Assembly: GCF_005937885.2 (NCBI RefSeq)
Contig: NZ_CP042176.1
Span: 987,501-1,051,500 of the forward strand
Direction of reading: 5' to 3'
Source: Bradyrhizobium sp. KBS0727
GTDB lineage: Bacteria > Pseudomonadota > Alphaproteobacteria > Rhizobiales > Xanthobacteraceae
DNA: 64,000 nucleotides
Both the position numbers and the translations under genes were made by a program. The notes below the pieces were generated by a model. The model was not told the DNA's origin. It was given only the letters and a program-made list of their open reading frames with translations, and did not search any database. Below, piece by piece: positions 51,124 to 59,244 of this stretch (the first letter of the stretch is position 1; each line of letters starts with the position of its first letter).

Positions 51124-51993
51124 ATGATCTTCGACGCGCTGATCGCGCCCTTCACCGAATTCGAGTTCATGCGCCGCGCGCTGGCGGCCGTGATCGCGCT
51201 GTCGCTCGGCGGCGCGCCGATCGGCGTGTTCCTGATGCTGCGGCGGATGAGCCTGGTCGGCGATGCGATGGCGCATGCGATCCTGCCGGGCGCGGCGATC
51301 GGTTTCCTGATTTCGGGGCTCAACCTGTTCGCGATGACATCAGGCGGACTGATCGCCGGTTTTACCGTCGCGATCCTCGCCGGCGTGGTGGCGCGCACCA
51401 CCGAGATCAAGGAAGACGCTTCGTTGGCGGCGTTCTATCTGGTGTCGCTGGCGCTCGGCGTCACCATCGTTTCCATCAAGGGCACCAATATCGATCTGCT
51501 TCATGTCTTGTTCGGCAACATCCTGGCGATGGATAACCAGACGCTGCTGGTGATCGCCTTCAACGCCACCATCACGCTGTTGTTGCTGGCGGTGATCTAT
51601 CGGCCGCTGGTGATCGAATGCGTCGATCCGGTGTTCCTGCGCACCGTCAGCCGCGCAGGCGCGCCCGCGCATCTGGCGTTCCTGGCGCTGGTCGTGATCA
51701 ACCTCGTCAACGGCTTTCATGCGCTCGGCACGCTGCTCGGCGTCGGCCTGATGATCCTGCCCGCAGGGATCGCGCGGTTCTGGTCGCGCGACATCACCGG
51801 CATGATCTGCATCGCGGTCGCGAGCGCCATGGTCTCCGGCTATGCCGGGCTGGTGCTGTCGTTCCAGACGCGGATTCCCTCTGGGCCTGCGATCATTCTG
51901 GTGGCGGCGGCGATCTATGTGTTTTCGGTGCTGTTCGGCAATGTCAGCGGCCTGGTCCGGCAGTTGTTTCCCGGCCGACATCTCGAGGCATGA
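51124..51993 (+). CDS. znuB: Zinc ABC transporter permease ZnuB
   Basis: A 289-residue membrane protein with eight to nine helices of the ABC-3 metal permease family. The N-terminus (FMRRALAAVIALSLGGAPIG), LVGDAMAHAILPGAAIGFL and NIDLLHVLFGNILAM are typical. The ATG at 51124 gives the standard N-terminus and directly follows the znuC stop; the upstream open frame is overlap with znuC. The stop overlaps a possible znuA start as ATGA. Confidence 0.93.
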   Translation: MIFDALIAPFTEFEFMRRALAAVIALSLGGAPIGVFLMLRRMSLVGDAMAHAILPGAAIGFLISGLNLFAMTSGGLIAGFTVAILAGVVARTTEIKEDASLAAFYLVSLALGVTIVSIKGTNIDLLHVLFGNILAMDNQTLLVIAFNATITLLLLAVIYRPLVIECVDPVFLRTVSRAGAPAHLAFLALVVINLVNGFHALGTLLGVGLMILPAGIARFWSRDITGMICIAVASAMVSGYAGLVLSFQTRIPSGPAIILVAAAIYVFSVLFGNVSGLVRQLFPGRHLEA

Positions 51994-51998
51994 CCGCC

Positions 51999-52868
51999 AT
52001 GCGCATGTTCTGGTTTGTCGCTCTCGCCTTGGTGGCCGTCACCGCTCCCGCGCATGCCGCCGACCGGCTCAACGTCGTCGCCAGCTTCTCGATCCTCGGC
52101 GATTTCGTCCGCAATGTCGGAGGTGAGCGTGTCAGTGTCACGACACTGGTCGGCCCCGACGGCGATGCGCATGTCTATGTGCCGACACCGGCGGATGCCA
52201 AAAGGATTGCCGACGCCAGACTGGTGTTCGTCAACGGCCTTGGCCTCGAAGGCTGGCTGCCGCGGCTGGTGCAGTCCGCCGGCGGCAAGGCGACGATCAT
52301 CACCGCGACATCAGGCATCGCGCCGCTCAAGCTCGGCTCCGACGCCGATCCGCATGCCTGGCAATCGGTCGTCAACGCCAAAATCTATGTCGCCAATATC
52401 CGCGATGCGCTGGCAGCAGTCGATCCCGCCGATGCCGAGGCGTTCAAGTTCAATGCGGAGGCCTATCTGGCGAAGCTCGACGCGCTCGACCGCGAGGTGC
52501 GGCAGGCGGTGGCGCAAATTCCGGAAAACCGCCGCAAGGTGATCTCGACTCACCGCGCCTTCGGCTATTTCGCCGCCGCCTACGGCGTCGCGTTCATAGC
52601 CCCCTTGGGCGTCTCGACCGAATCCGAGGCCAGCGCCCGCGATATCGCCGGGATTATCACCCAGATTCGGCTTGCGAAAATACCGGCCGTTTTCCTGGAA
52701 AATATCAGCGACCCCAGGCTGATCCGCCAAATCGCGGCCGAGACCGGCGCCAGGGTCGGCGGCACCCTCTATTCCGACAGTTTGACCGGCGAAAAGGGCG
52801 ATTCTCCCACTTACATTGACATGGTCAGGCACAATATAAGGGCCCTGACCAGCGCGCTCGGCCAATAA
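51999..52868 (+). CDS. znuA: Zinc ABC transporter solute-binding protein ZnuA
   Basis: A 289-residue periplasmic cluster A-I receptor with a signal peptide (MRMFWFVALALVAVTAPAHA). Metal ligands are His in GDAHVYVPTPAD, His in DPHAWQ, His in STHRAFGYFA, and Asp in LYSDSLT. The His-rich loop of E. coli ZnuA is missing. Start at 51999 has GAGG 10 nt before it; an ATG at 51990 overlapping the znuB stop (ATGA) is an alternative that adds three residues. It delivers zinc to ZnuBC. A REP element separates it from the GTPase gene. Confidence 0.92.
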   Translation: MRMFWFVALALVAVTAPAHAADRLNVVASFSILGDFVRNVGGERVSVTTLVGPDGDAHVYVPTPADAKRIADARLVFVNGLGLEGWLPRLVQSAGGKATIITATSGIAPLKLGSDADPHAWQSVVNAKIYVANIRDALAAVDPADAEAFKFNAEAYLAKLDALDREVRQAVAQIPENRRKVISTHRAFGYFAAAYGVAFIAPLGVSTESEASARDIAGIITQIRLAKIPAVFLENISDPRLIRQIAAETGARVGGTLYSDSLTGEKGDSPTYIDMVRHNIRALTSALGQ

Positions 52869-52903
52869 AGCAGGGGCCTCCCTGCCGTTGCTGGCGTGCT
52901 CAA

Positions 52904-52952
52904 GAGCATGGTCCGGAAAAGTGGATACCGGTTTTCCGATAAGATCATGCTC
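52904..52952. repeat. Short extragenic inverted repeat
   Basis: GAGCATGGTCCGGAAAAG...CTTTTCC-type arms around ACCGGTTTTCCGATAAGATCATGCTC: an imperfect palindrome of about 50 bp between znuA and the GTPase gene, of a family frequent in bradyrhizobial gaps (compare 55070 and 60522). Confidence 0.7.
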
Positions 52953-52977
52953 AAACAAAAGAATGCCCGGAGCTATT

Positions 52978-54030
52978 ATGCCTGAAATTACGTCCCAAAA
53001 AATTCCAGTGACCGTGCTGACGGGCTATCTCGGCGCCGGCAAGACCACGCTGCTGAACCGGATCCTGTCAGAAAACCACGGCAAGAAATACGCCGTCATC
53101 GTCAACGAATTCGGCGAGATCGGCATCGACAACGACCTGATCATCGGTGCCGACGAAGAAGTGTTCGAGATGAACAATGGCTGCGTCTGCTGCACCGTGC
53201 GCGGCGATCTCGTCCGCATTCTCGACGGCCTGATGAAGCGCAAGGGCAAGTTCGACGCCATCATCGTCGAAACCACCGGCTTGGCCGATCCGGCGCCGGT
53301 GGCGCAGACCTTCTTCGTCGACGAGGACGTGCAGAAAAATGCGCGGCTCGATGCGGTGGTGACGGTGGCCGACGCCAAATGGCTGAGCGACCGCCTCAAG
53401 GACGCGCCCGAAGCCAAGAACCAGATCGCGTTCGCCGACGTCATCGTGCTGAACAAGACCGATCTCGTCTCCAAGGCCGAACTCGCCGAAGTCGAGGCCC
53501 GGATCCGCGCCATCAACCCCTATGCAAAACTGCACCGCACCGAGCGCTGCCAGGTCGCGATCGCCGATGTGCTGGAGCGTGGCGCGTTCGATCTCGATCG
53601 CATCCTGGAAATCGAACCGGAATTCCTCGACGCCGGCGACGATCACCACCATGACCACGACCATCACCACGGCGATGGCCATGACCATCACCACGATCAC
53701 AACCATGGCGGCCTGAAGCATTACCACGACGAGGACATGCAATCGCTGTCGCTGCGGTCGGACAAGCCGCTCGATCCGACCAAGTTTATGCCATGGCTGC
53801 AGAACCTCGTCGCCAGCGAGGGCCAGAAGATCCTGCGCTCGAAGGGCATCCTCGCCTTCAGCGACGATGACGACCGCTACGTGTTCCAGGGCGTTCACAT
53901 GATGCTGGAAGGCGATCATCAGCGTAAGTGGAAGGACGGCGAGGCACGCGAGAGCCGCGTCGTCTTCATCGGCCGCGAATTGCCGGAGCAGATGATCCGC
54001 GACGGTTTTGAAAGCTGTATCACCACGTGA
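52978..54030 (+). CDS. CobW/COG0523-type G3E GTPase, zinc metallochaperone
   Basis: A 350-residue P-loop GTPase. Walker A GYLGAGKTT, metal-binding GCVCCTVRGD (CxCC), Walker B-like IVETTGLADP, guanine-specificity NKTDL. A 30-residue His/Asp-rich loop (DDHHHDHDHHHGDGHDHHHD and on) sits near residues 222-250, a zinc-binding insert. The C-terminal CobW_C domain follows. Such proteins, under Zur control, insert scarce zinc into essential enzymes. The ATG at 52978 has GGAG 6-9 nt upstream. It is probably in the znu transcript, 110 bp after znuA, and shares one base (TGATG) with the next gene. Confidence 0.9.
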   Translation: MPEITSQKIPVTVLTGYLGAGKTTLLNRILSENHGKKYAVIVNEFGEIGIDNDLIIGADEEVFEMNNGCVCCTVRGDLVRILDGLMKRKGKFDAIIVETTGLADPAPVAQTFFVDEDVQKNARLDAVVTVADAKWLSDRLKDAPEAKNQIAFADVIVLNKTDLVSKAELAEVEARIRAINPYAKLHRTERCQVAIADVLERGAFDLDRILEIEPEFLDAGDDHHHDHDHHHGDGHDHHHDHNHGGLKHYHDEDMQSLSLRSDKPLDPTKFMPWLQNLVASEGQKILRSKGILAFSDDDDRYVFQGVHMMLEGDHQRKWKDGEARESRVVFIGRELPEQMIRDGFESCITT

Positions 54031-55046
54031 TGAAACAGTTCGATCCGGGCGACAGCCCCTCCATCGCTTCAATCACCGACAAGGTGCGGCCGCTTGCGGT
54101 CGGCATGCCGGTCACCGCGATCCATTTCCTCGGCGACACCGCGGTGTTTGTCGGCGCCGAGGAGAACGCCGCGCTGGTCAGCGCGGGCGGCGAGATCTCA
54201 TCGGTCGCGATTCACAGCGGCGCCATTCTGTGCGCGGCCTCCGACGGCGAACGTGTCGTCACCGGCGGCGATGACGGCAAGGTCGTGGCGCTCGACGCCA
54301 GCGGCACGGTGACCGTGCTGGCGACCGATCCGAAGCGGCGCTGGATCGACAATGTCGCACTTCATCCCGATGGCGCGGTGGCGTGGTCATCAGGCAAGAC
54401 CGCCTTCGTTCGCAGCGGCAAGGGCGAAGAAAAATCCCTCGATGCGCCGACGACGGTGGGTGGTCTCGCGTTTGCGCCCAAGGGGCTGCGGCTGGCGGTC
54501 GCCCATTACAACGGCGTGACGCTGTGGTTTCCCAACATGGCGGCGAAGCCGGAATTCTTGGAATGGGCCGGCTCGCATCTCGGCGTCACCTTCAGCCCGG
54601 ACAACAAGTTCCTGGTTACCATGATGCACGAGCCGGCGATGCATGGTTGGCGGTTGGCCGATAACCGGCACATGCGCATGTCGGGCTATCCCGGCCGCGT
54701 CCGCTCGATGTCGTGGAGCGCCGGCGGCAAGGGACTGGCGACGTCAGGCGCCGATACCGTGATCGTCTGGCCGTTCACCAGCAAGGACGGCCCGATGGGC
54801 AAGGAGCCGGCTATGCTGGCGCCGTTGCAGGCGCGGGTCTCCATGGTGGCCTGCCATCCGAAGCAGGACGTCATGGGGGTCGGCTACAGCGACGGCACGG
54901 TGCTGATGGTGCGGCTCGAGGACGGTGCGGAGATCCTGGTGCGCCGCAATGGCGGCGAGGCCGTCTCGGCGCTGGCCTGGGGCGCCAAGGGCACCCAGCT
55001 CGCTTTCGCGACCGAAGATGGCGATGCGGGGATGGTTGAGCTGTGA
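54030..55046 (+). CDS. WD40-repeat protein coupled to the zinc GTPase
   Basis: A 338-residue protein made of WD40-type blades, about seven (for example ERVVTGGDDGKVVALDASG, GKGLATSGADTVIVWPF, GTQLAFATEDGDAGMVEL). The sequence is predicted to form a beta-propeller platform for protein binding and has no catalytic motif or signal peptide, so it is cytoplasmic. The ATG at 54030 shares a base with the stop of the CobW-type GTPase (TGATG), so the two are produced together. This suggests it is a partner of the GTPase in zinc allocation; that is an inference from context only. Confidence 0.86.
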   Translation: MKQFDPGDSPSIASITDKVRPLAVGMPVTAIHFLGDTAVFVGAEENAALVSAGGEISSVAIHSGAILCAASDGERVVTGGDDGKVVALDASGTVTVLATDPKRRWIDNVALHPDGAVAWSSGKTAFVRSGKGEEKSLDAPTTVGGLAFAPKGLRLAVAHYNGVTLWFPNMAAKPEFLEWAGSHLGVTFSPDNKFLVTMMHEPAMHGWRLADNRHMRMSGYPGRVRSMSWSAGGKGLATSGADTVIVWPFTSKDGPMGKEPAMLAPLQARVSMVACHPKQDVMGVGYSDGTVLMVRLEDGAEILVRRNGGEAVSALAWGAKGTQLAFATEDGDAGMVEL

Positions 55047-55069
55047 CATGATCGTCATCTCCTCAACCT

Positions 55070-55174
55070 AGAGCCGTTTCCGTTCCGATTGATTCGGAAC
55101 GGGGCTCTAGATTTTTGATTTGACGCGTTTTCTTGACGCGAACCGGTTTCCACTTCGCTGGAAAACGCTCTAGA
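55070..55174. repeat. Extragenic inverted repeat pair
   Basis: First a perfect-type hairpin TAGAGCCGTTTCCGTTCCGA / TCGGAACGGGGCTCTA (55070-55109), then CGCGTTTTCTTGACGCG and GCGAACCGGTTTCCACTTCG with its complement toward GAAAACGCTCTA. Same family as 52904 and 60522. Confidence 0.75.
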
Positions 55175-55182
55175 AGGCCAAC

Positions 55183-55896
55183 ATGCGTTTTCTCGAGACC
55201 TTCCAGAGCGCCGATTTTCTCGACACGCTGGTCAGCCTGAGCGCGGCGTTCGTGCTCGGCACGCTGATCGGCGCCGAGCGGCAATACCGGTTGCGGACCG
55301 CGGGCCTGCGCACCAACGTGCTGGTCGCGGTCGGGGCGGCGGCGTTCGTCGATCTGGCGATGCATCTGGCCGCCGCTGACGGCGCGGTGCGGGTGATCGC
55401 CTATGTGGTCTCCGGCATCGGTTTTCTCGGTGCCGGCGTCATCATGAAGGAGGGGACGAATGTGCGCGGCCTCAATACGGCTGCGACACTATGGGCCTCC
55501 GCCGCGGTCGGAAGCTGTGCCGGGGCCGACATGCTGGCGCAGGCCGCCGCGCTGACGGTGTTTGTGCTTGCCGGCAATACCTTGCTGCGGCCGCTGGTGA
55601 ATGCCATCAACCGCTCGCCGATCGACGAGCAGGCGTCGGAAGCGACCTATTTCGTCAAGCTGCTGGTCGATGCCGACGCGTCGGCCGGACTGCGCGATCA
55701 GGTGGTGGAGCGGCTTGAAGCGGCACAATATCCGGTGGCCGAGATCGAAGCCTTCCCGCGCGGCGATTTGCAGGAGATTGTCGCGACCCTCGTCAGCACC
55801 GCGGTCCAGGCCAAAGAGCTCGATCTGGTGACCGCCGACCTGCAGCGGAAACCCGGCGTGCGCCATGCCACGTGGGAATCCAGCACTAAAGACTAG
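55183..55896 (+). CDS. mgtC: MgtC/SapB family protein
   Basis: A 237-residue membrane protein. Five N-terminal helices carry the MgtC motifs (RLGTLIGAERQYRLRTAGLRTNVLVAVGAA-type region, GIGFLGAGVIMKEGTNVRGLNTAATLW), and a C-terminal ACT-like soluble domain follows (about 155-235). MgtC proteins help growth in low magnesium and restrain ATP synthase in pathogens. AAGG precedes the ATG. The stop TAG at 55894-55896 is also the end of the target site CTAG at which an IS5-type element is inserted, so the original C-terminal end may have been changed or exactly preserved by the insertion. Confidence 0.92.
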   Translation: MRFLETFQSADFLDTLVSLSAAFVLGTLIGAERQYRLRTAGLRTNVLVAVGAAAFVDLAMHLAAADGAVRVIAYVVSGIGFLGAGVIMKEGTNVRGLNTAATLWASAAVGSCAGADMLAQAAALTVFVLAGNTLLRPLVNAINRSPIDEQASEATYFVKLLVDADASAGLRDQVVERLEAAQYPVAEIEAFPRGDLQEIVATLVSTAVQAKELDLVTADLQRKPGVRHATWESSTKD

Positions 55897-55960
55897 GGTT
55901 AAGACCCAATTAACCATGTTGAGATTCAACGGGTTGGTCAACCGAATCGGGGGCCAACAG

Positions 55961-56717
55961 ATGCGGGCGAACTTGTTTTGGTTTAGCGACGGGCAATGGG
56001 CGAGGATTGAGCCGTTTATTCCAAGCAATCGCCGTGGCGTGAAGCCGACGAACAATCGGCGCATTTTGAGCGGGATCATGCATGTGCTCAAGAGCGGATG
56101 TCGATGGGTCGATTGTCCGCCGGAATATGGCCGGCCAAAACGGTCTACAATCGCTTCAACCGCTGGAGTGCGCAGGGAATTTGGCAGAGCATCTTCGAGG
56201 CGGTGGCCGAACCTGCTGAGCCGCCGGAACGAATGGCCCTCGACAGCACGCATATCAAAGCGCATCGCTGCGCTGGCGGCGGAAAAGGGGGGCGTCGGAA
56301 CAGGCGATTGGCATCACCAAGGGCGGGCGCAACAGCGAGATTCACGGCCTTGTCGATAAGCTGTGCCGCCCGTGGGTCTTGATCCTCACGCCTGGCAACA
56401 CCGCCGACTGCACAGTCGGGCCGGCATGCGTCAGTCTGCTCGACGGCATCGCGGAGTTGCTCGGTGACAAGGCTTATGACAGCAACTCGTTCCGCAAGTC
56501 TCTGCGCAAGGACGGCATCAAACCGGTGATCCCAGGCCGGTCAAATCGGAAGAAACGCATACGTCACGACAAGCAAGCCTATAAGGATCGCAACGTCATC
56601 GAGCGCTGCTACTGCAGGCTCAAGGACTTCAGGCGCATCGCAACGCGCTACGACAAACTCGCTCGGAACTACTTCTCAGCCCTGTGCCTCGTTGCCGCCG
56701 TGGCATTCTGGCTTTAG
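55961..56717 (+). pseudogene. IS5-family transposase, two frameshifts
   Basis: A DDE transposase whose parts are spread over three frames. Frame 1 covers MRANLFWFSDGQWARIEPF to CPPEYG. Near 56130-56135 a base is missing (GGCCGG in place of GGCCCGG) and the frame moves to YNRFNRWSAQGIW, with the first Asp in MALDSTHIKAHR. Near 56302-56306 a second base is missing and the last part (GITKGGRNSEIHGL; LLGDKAYDS with the second Asp; NVIERCYCRLKDFRRIATRY with the Glu) is in a third frame. All DDE residues remain, but the product cannot be made without two frame corrections. Confidence 0.88.
56571..56716 (+). repeat. Direct repeat, copy 1 (transposase 3' end)
   Basis: The last 146 bp of the transposase reading frame recur at 57422-57566 with one indel and about two substitutions, in direct orientation. 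The two copies flank the methyltransferase gene. Confidence 0.92.
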
Positions 56718-56802
56718 TCGTGCGCGGTTTCCGCTTTTGGGATAACATGGCGAGCGTGTCGGCACCCGGATGACGACGGGAAACCATGAAGGGGAGGTTG
56801 GA

Positions 56803-57342
56803 ATGAGCTCGCAGCGACGGGGAGTGTCGGGAACCGCCGCGCAACGAACCATTGCCGTCTTGGGCTCGGCGGTTTTCTTCGTGGTCGCCCCATGTACGCT
56901 GGCGGGGCTCGTTCCATGGTCGATCACGGGTTGGCAACTCCGGCCGCCGTTCCTTGGTCTGGAGCTGACGCGCGGCATCGGCGCGTTAATGATTCTCGCA
57001 GGCGTGCCTGGGCTCGTTGACGCATTTGCGCGTTTCGCGCTGCAGGGTCTCGGCACCCCCGCGCCCATCGCGCCGACCCGGAATCTCGTGGTGACCGGTC
57101 TCTACCGTTATGTGCGTAATCCAATATACGTCGCGGTCGTTGCCATCATCCTGGGTCAAGCGGTGCTGATGGGCGATTGGCGCCTCATCGTCTACGGCGC
57201 GCTGCTCTGGCTCGCCTTCCACGTCTTCGTCGTGGCGTACGAAGAACCCACGCTCGAGCGGACGTTTGGGAGAGAGTACGAGGCGTTCCGTGCCGCCGTC
57301 CCGCGCTGGATACCGCGGATGACCCCATGGCGGTCGGAATGA
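56803..57342 (+). CDS. Isoprenylcysteine carboxyl methyltransferase (ICMT)/PEMT-like passenger gene
   Basis: A 179-residue membrane methyltransferase with four to five helices. The signature YRYVRNPIYVAV and the C-terminal VAYEEPTLERTFGREYEAF are the SAM-binding half of the ICMT/PEMT-like family. Bacterial members methylate lipids or small thiols or amines; the substrate is unknown. A strong GGGGAGG site lies 8 nt before the ATG at 56803; the frame is open 11 codons further upstream. It lies inside the IS element between the two transposase 3' ends, so it is a passenger gene. Base composition is like that of the surrounding genes. Confidence 0.85.
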   Translation: MSSQRRGVSGTAAQRTIAVLGSAVFFVVAPCTLAGLVPWSITGWQLRPPFLGLELTRGIGALMILAGVPGLVDAFARFALQGLGTPAPIAPTRNLVVTGLYRYVRNPIYVAVVAIILGQAVLMGDWRLIVYGALLWLAFHVFVVAYEEPTLERTFGREYEAFRAAVPRWIPRMTPWRSE

Positions 57343-57421
57343 TCGGTGGCCCGCGGTTGTGCGAGCCGCTGCTCGCGACCGGTCTCGGACGCTTCACCGG
57401 CGGCGCTCGCGAGCAGGCACG

Positions 57422-57566
57422 AAGCAAGCCTAAAGGATCGCAACGTCATCGAGCGCTGCTACTGCAGGCTCAAGGACTTCAGGCGCATCGCAACGCGCTA
57501 CGACAAACTCGCTCGGAACTACTTCTCGGCCCTGTGCCTCGTTGCCGCCGTGGCATTCTGGCTTTA
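57422..57566 (+). repeat. Direct repeat, copy 2 (truncated transposase end)
   Basis: Only the last 145 bp of an IS5-type transposase, ending NYFSALCLVAAVAFWL, then the right inverted repeat. No transposase 5' part is near. Confidence 0.92.
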
Positions 57567-57657
57567 ATCAATTGAGTCTGGACCCTAGATTTCCTGCACC
57601 GGAACTATTTGTTCCCCCGGCCGTTGATCTCGTGAACGATTTCGCGAGGCGAACGAC

Positions 57658-57993
57658 ATGTCGGCCGACGACAGCAAGCGCGAGTACCGGGAAAGGCTGA
57701 TGTTCGCGTCAGCGCTGTTTGCGGCGGGGCTCACGATCTCGGCGCTTGCGCTGCACCAGCTCCGGGCCAACGACCGGGATCACCTGGCGCAGGCGACGCC
57801 GCCGCTGCAATCCACGCCGGGCGCGGAGAGCAAGCCGTCAGCGCCATCCGGGCCGGTGACGACCGGCACCCGGCCGTCTGCTATTCCGCCGGAACCAGCC
57901 CGCCCTGACGCAGAAGCACAGAAGGCCGGCGCCCGGCCGGTGCTTCCACCGGCGCCGGCAGAAAAGACCGCGCCGCCGATCAGGGAAAAATAA
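57658..57993 (+). CDS. Small membrane-anchored Pro-rich hypothetical protein
   Basis: A 111-residue protein with GAGG 9 nt before the ATG. Residues 1-14 are charged (MSADDSKREYRERL), residues 15-35 a transmembrane helix (MFASALFAAGLTISALALHQ), and the rest is a low-complexity, Pro/Ala/Ser-rich tail without cysteine, likely periplasmic. It has no named domain. It lies between the IS element and the ring-cleavage dioxygenase and may be an ordinary short inner-membrane protein of unknown function. Confidence 0.6.
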   Translation: MSADDSKREYRERLMFASALFAAGLTISALALHQLRANDRDHLAQATPPLQSTPGAESKPSAPSGPVTTGTRPSAIPPEPARPDAEAQKAGARPVLPPAPAEKTAPPIREK

Positions 57994-58224
57994 CAAAAAC
58001 CGGCTCCGGACTTTTCCGATGCGCGCGGGGTTTGAGCTGTGCAAGTTTTGTGGGCACGTCGCCAGGGATTTTCCGCATGGATTTTCCACCTGCGCCGCCT
58101 CGCCGCGTTGGCCGGCTTGTAGCAATTGGTCCAAGGGCCTGAGCCTTGTGTTGATCCCCAATCAGCGGTTAGGCTTGTCGGTAATAACAGCCGGCCAACA
58201 GCCGGGAGGTCAGGGGAGCTGCGT

Positions 58225-59160
58225 ATGCGCGAGCTAACGCCGGAAACGATCACGGACGCCGTTCTGGACCAGATGGCGACAACGCCGGATCCGCGCCTGA
58301 AGGCGATCATGGCGTCGGCTGTCAAGCACCTGCATGCCTTTGCCCGCGACGTTAATCTGACCCCGGGCGAATGGATCAAGGGCATCGAATTCATGACCCT
58401 GGCCGGCAAGATGTGTTCGCCGGAACGCCAGGAATTCATCCTGCTTTCCGATACGCTCGGCCTGTCGGCGCTGGTCAACGGCCTGCATGACAAGACCGCC
58501 ATCGAGGAAGGCACCCATACCAGCCTGCTCGGCCCGTTCTATCGCGAGGCCACGCCGACGTTGAAGGCCGGCAGCTCGATCGCCCAAAATCCGAAACCGG
58601 GCAGCGAATGCGTGCTCTATGGCCGGGTGACCGATGCCGGCGGCAAGCCGGTCGCCAACGCCACGGTCTCGATCTGGCAAACCGGCGCCGACGGTCTCTA
58701 CGACATTCAGTCGAGCGCGACCTCGGTCGATTATCGCGGCGTGTTCACGTCAGATGCGGAGGGCATCTACGTGCTGCGCACCGTCAAGCCGCTCGGATAT
58801 TCGATACCGATGGACGGACCGGTCGGCGCGATGGTCAAGGCGCAGGCGCGGCATGGCATGCGGCCGGCGCATATTCATTTCCTGGTCGGCGCACCGGGCT
58901 ATCGCGAACTGGTCACGGCGCTGTATCTGCGCGACGATCCGCATCTGGCCGACGACGTCGTGTTCGGCTCGTCGGGTGATCTCGCGGTCGACGTCGTGCC
59001 CGGCGATCCGGACTGCCCGATCAAGGGCATGCCCAGCATCCGCTTCGACATGCGGCTGTCGCGCGAAAGCGAGGCCGACAAGACCGGCGGGCGCGTCGGC
59101 GCCGACCCGGCGGCGATCATGAAACAGTCGAAACTCGCGCACGCGGGAGCCGGCGACTAA
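58225..59160 (+). CDS. Intradiol ring-cleavage dioxygenase (hydroxyquinol/catechol 1,2-dioxygenase type)
   Basis: A 311-residue enzyme: a helical N-terminal dimerisation domain (about 1-100) and a catalytic domain with the iron-binding frame LLGPFYREA, GLYDIQSSA and VDYRGVFTSD, and HGMRPAHIHFLVGAPGY, which holds the Tyr and His ligands of the non-haem Fe(III). It cleaves catechol-type rings between the two hydroxyl groups to muconate-type acids; features fit the hydroxyquinol/chlorocatechol branch. The ATG at 58225 has GGGGAG 6-11 nt upstream; the longer open frame upstream is not coding. It is followed 84 bp later by a Liv-type ABC importer. Confidence 0.9.
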   Translation: MRELTPETITDAVLDQMATTPDPRLKAIMASAVKHLHAFARDVNLTPGEWIKGIEFMTLAGKMCSPERQEFILLSDTLGLSALVNGLHDKTAIEEGTHTSLLGPFYREATPTLKAGSSIAQNPKPGSECVLYGRVTDAGGKPVANATVSIWQTGADGLYDIQSSATSVDYRGVFTSDAEGIYVLRTVKPLGYSIPMDGPVGAMVKAQARHGMRPAHIHFLVGAPGYRELVTALYLRDDPHLADDVVFGSSGDLAVDVVPGDPDCPIKGMPSIRFDMRLSRESEADKTGGRVGADPAAIMKQSKLAHAGAGD

Positions 59161-59244
59161 TCTCGATCCGATACCATCCGATCCACAACGCCGGGCGAAG
59201 ATCCGGCGCCGTGAAAACAGTCAATTGGGCATAAGGGGAGATCA

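Larger units (their letters stand above)
55893..57588 (+). mobile_element. IS5-family (IS427-like) element with passenger gene
   Basis: A 1.7-kb unit bounded by CTAG at both ends (55893-55896, 57585-57588) and by related inverted repeats: GGTTAAGACCCAATT at the left, GGTCCAGACTCAATT (minus strand) at the right, 12 of 15 matching. It contains a frameshifted transposase (55961-56717), an intact isoprenylcysteine methyltransferase-like gene, and a second copy of the last 145 bp of the transposase (57422-57566) that carries the right inverted repeat. It may have formed when two IS copies flanked the passenger gene and one lost its left part. Confidence 0.8.
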
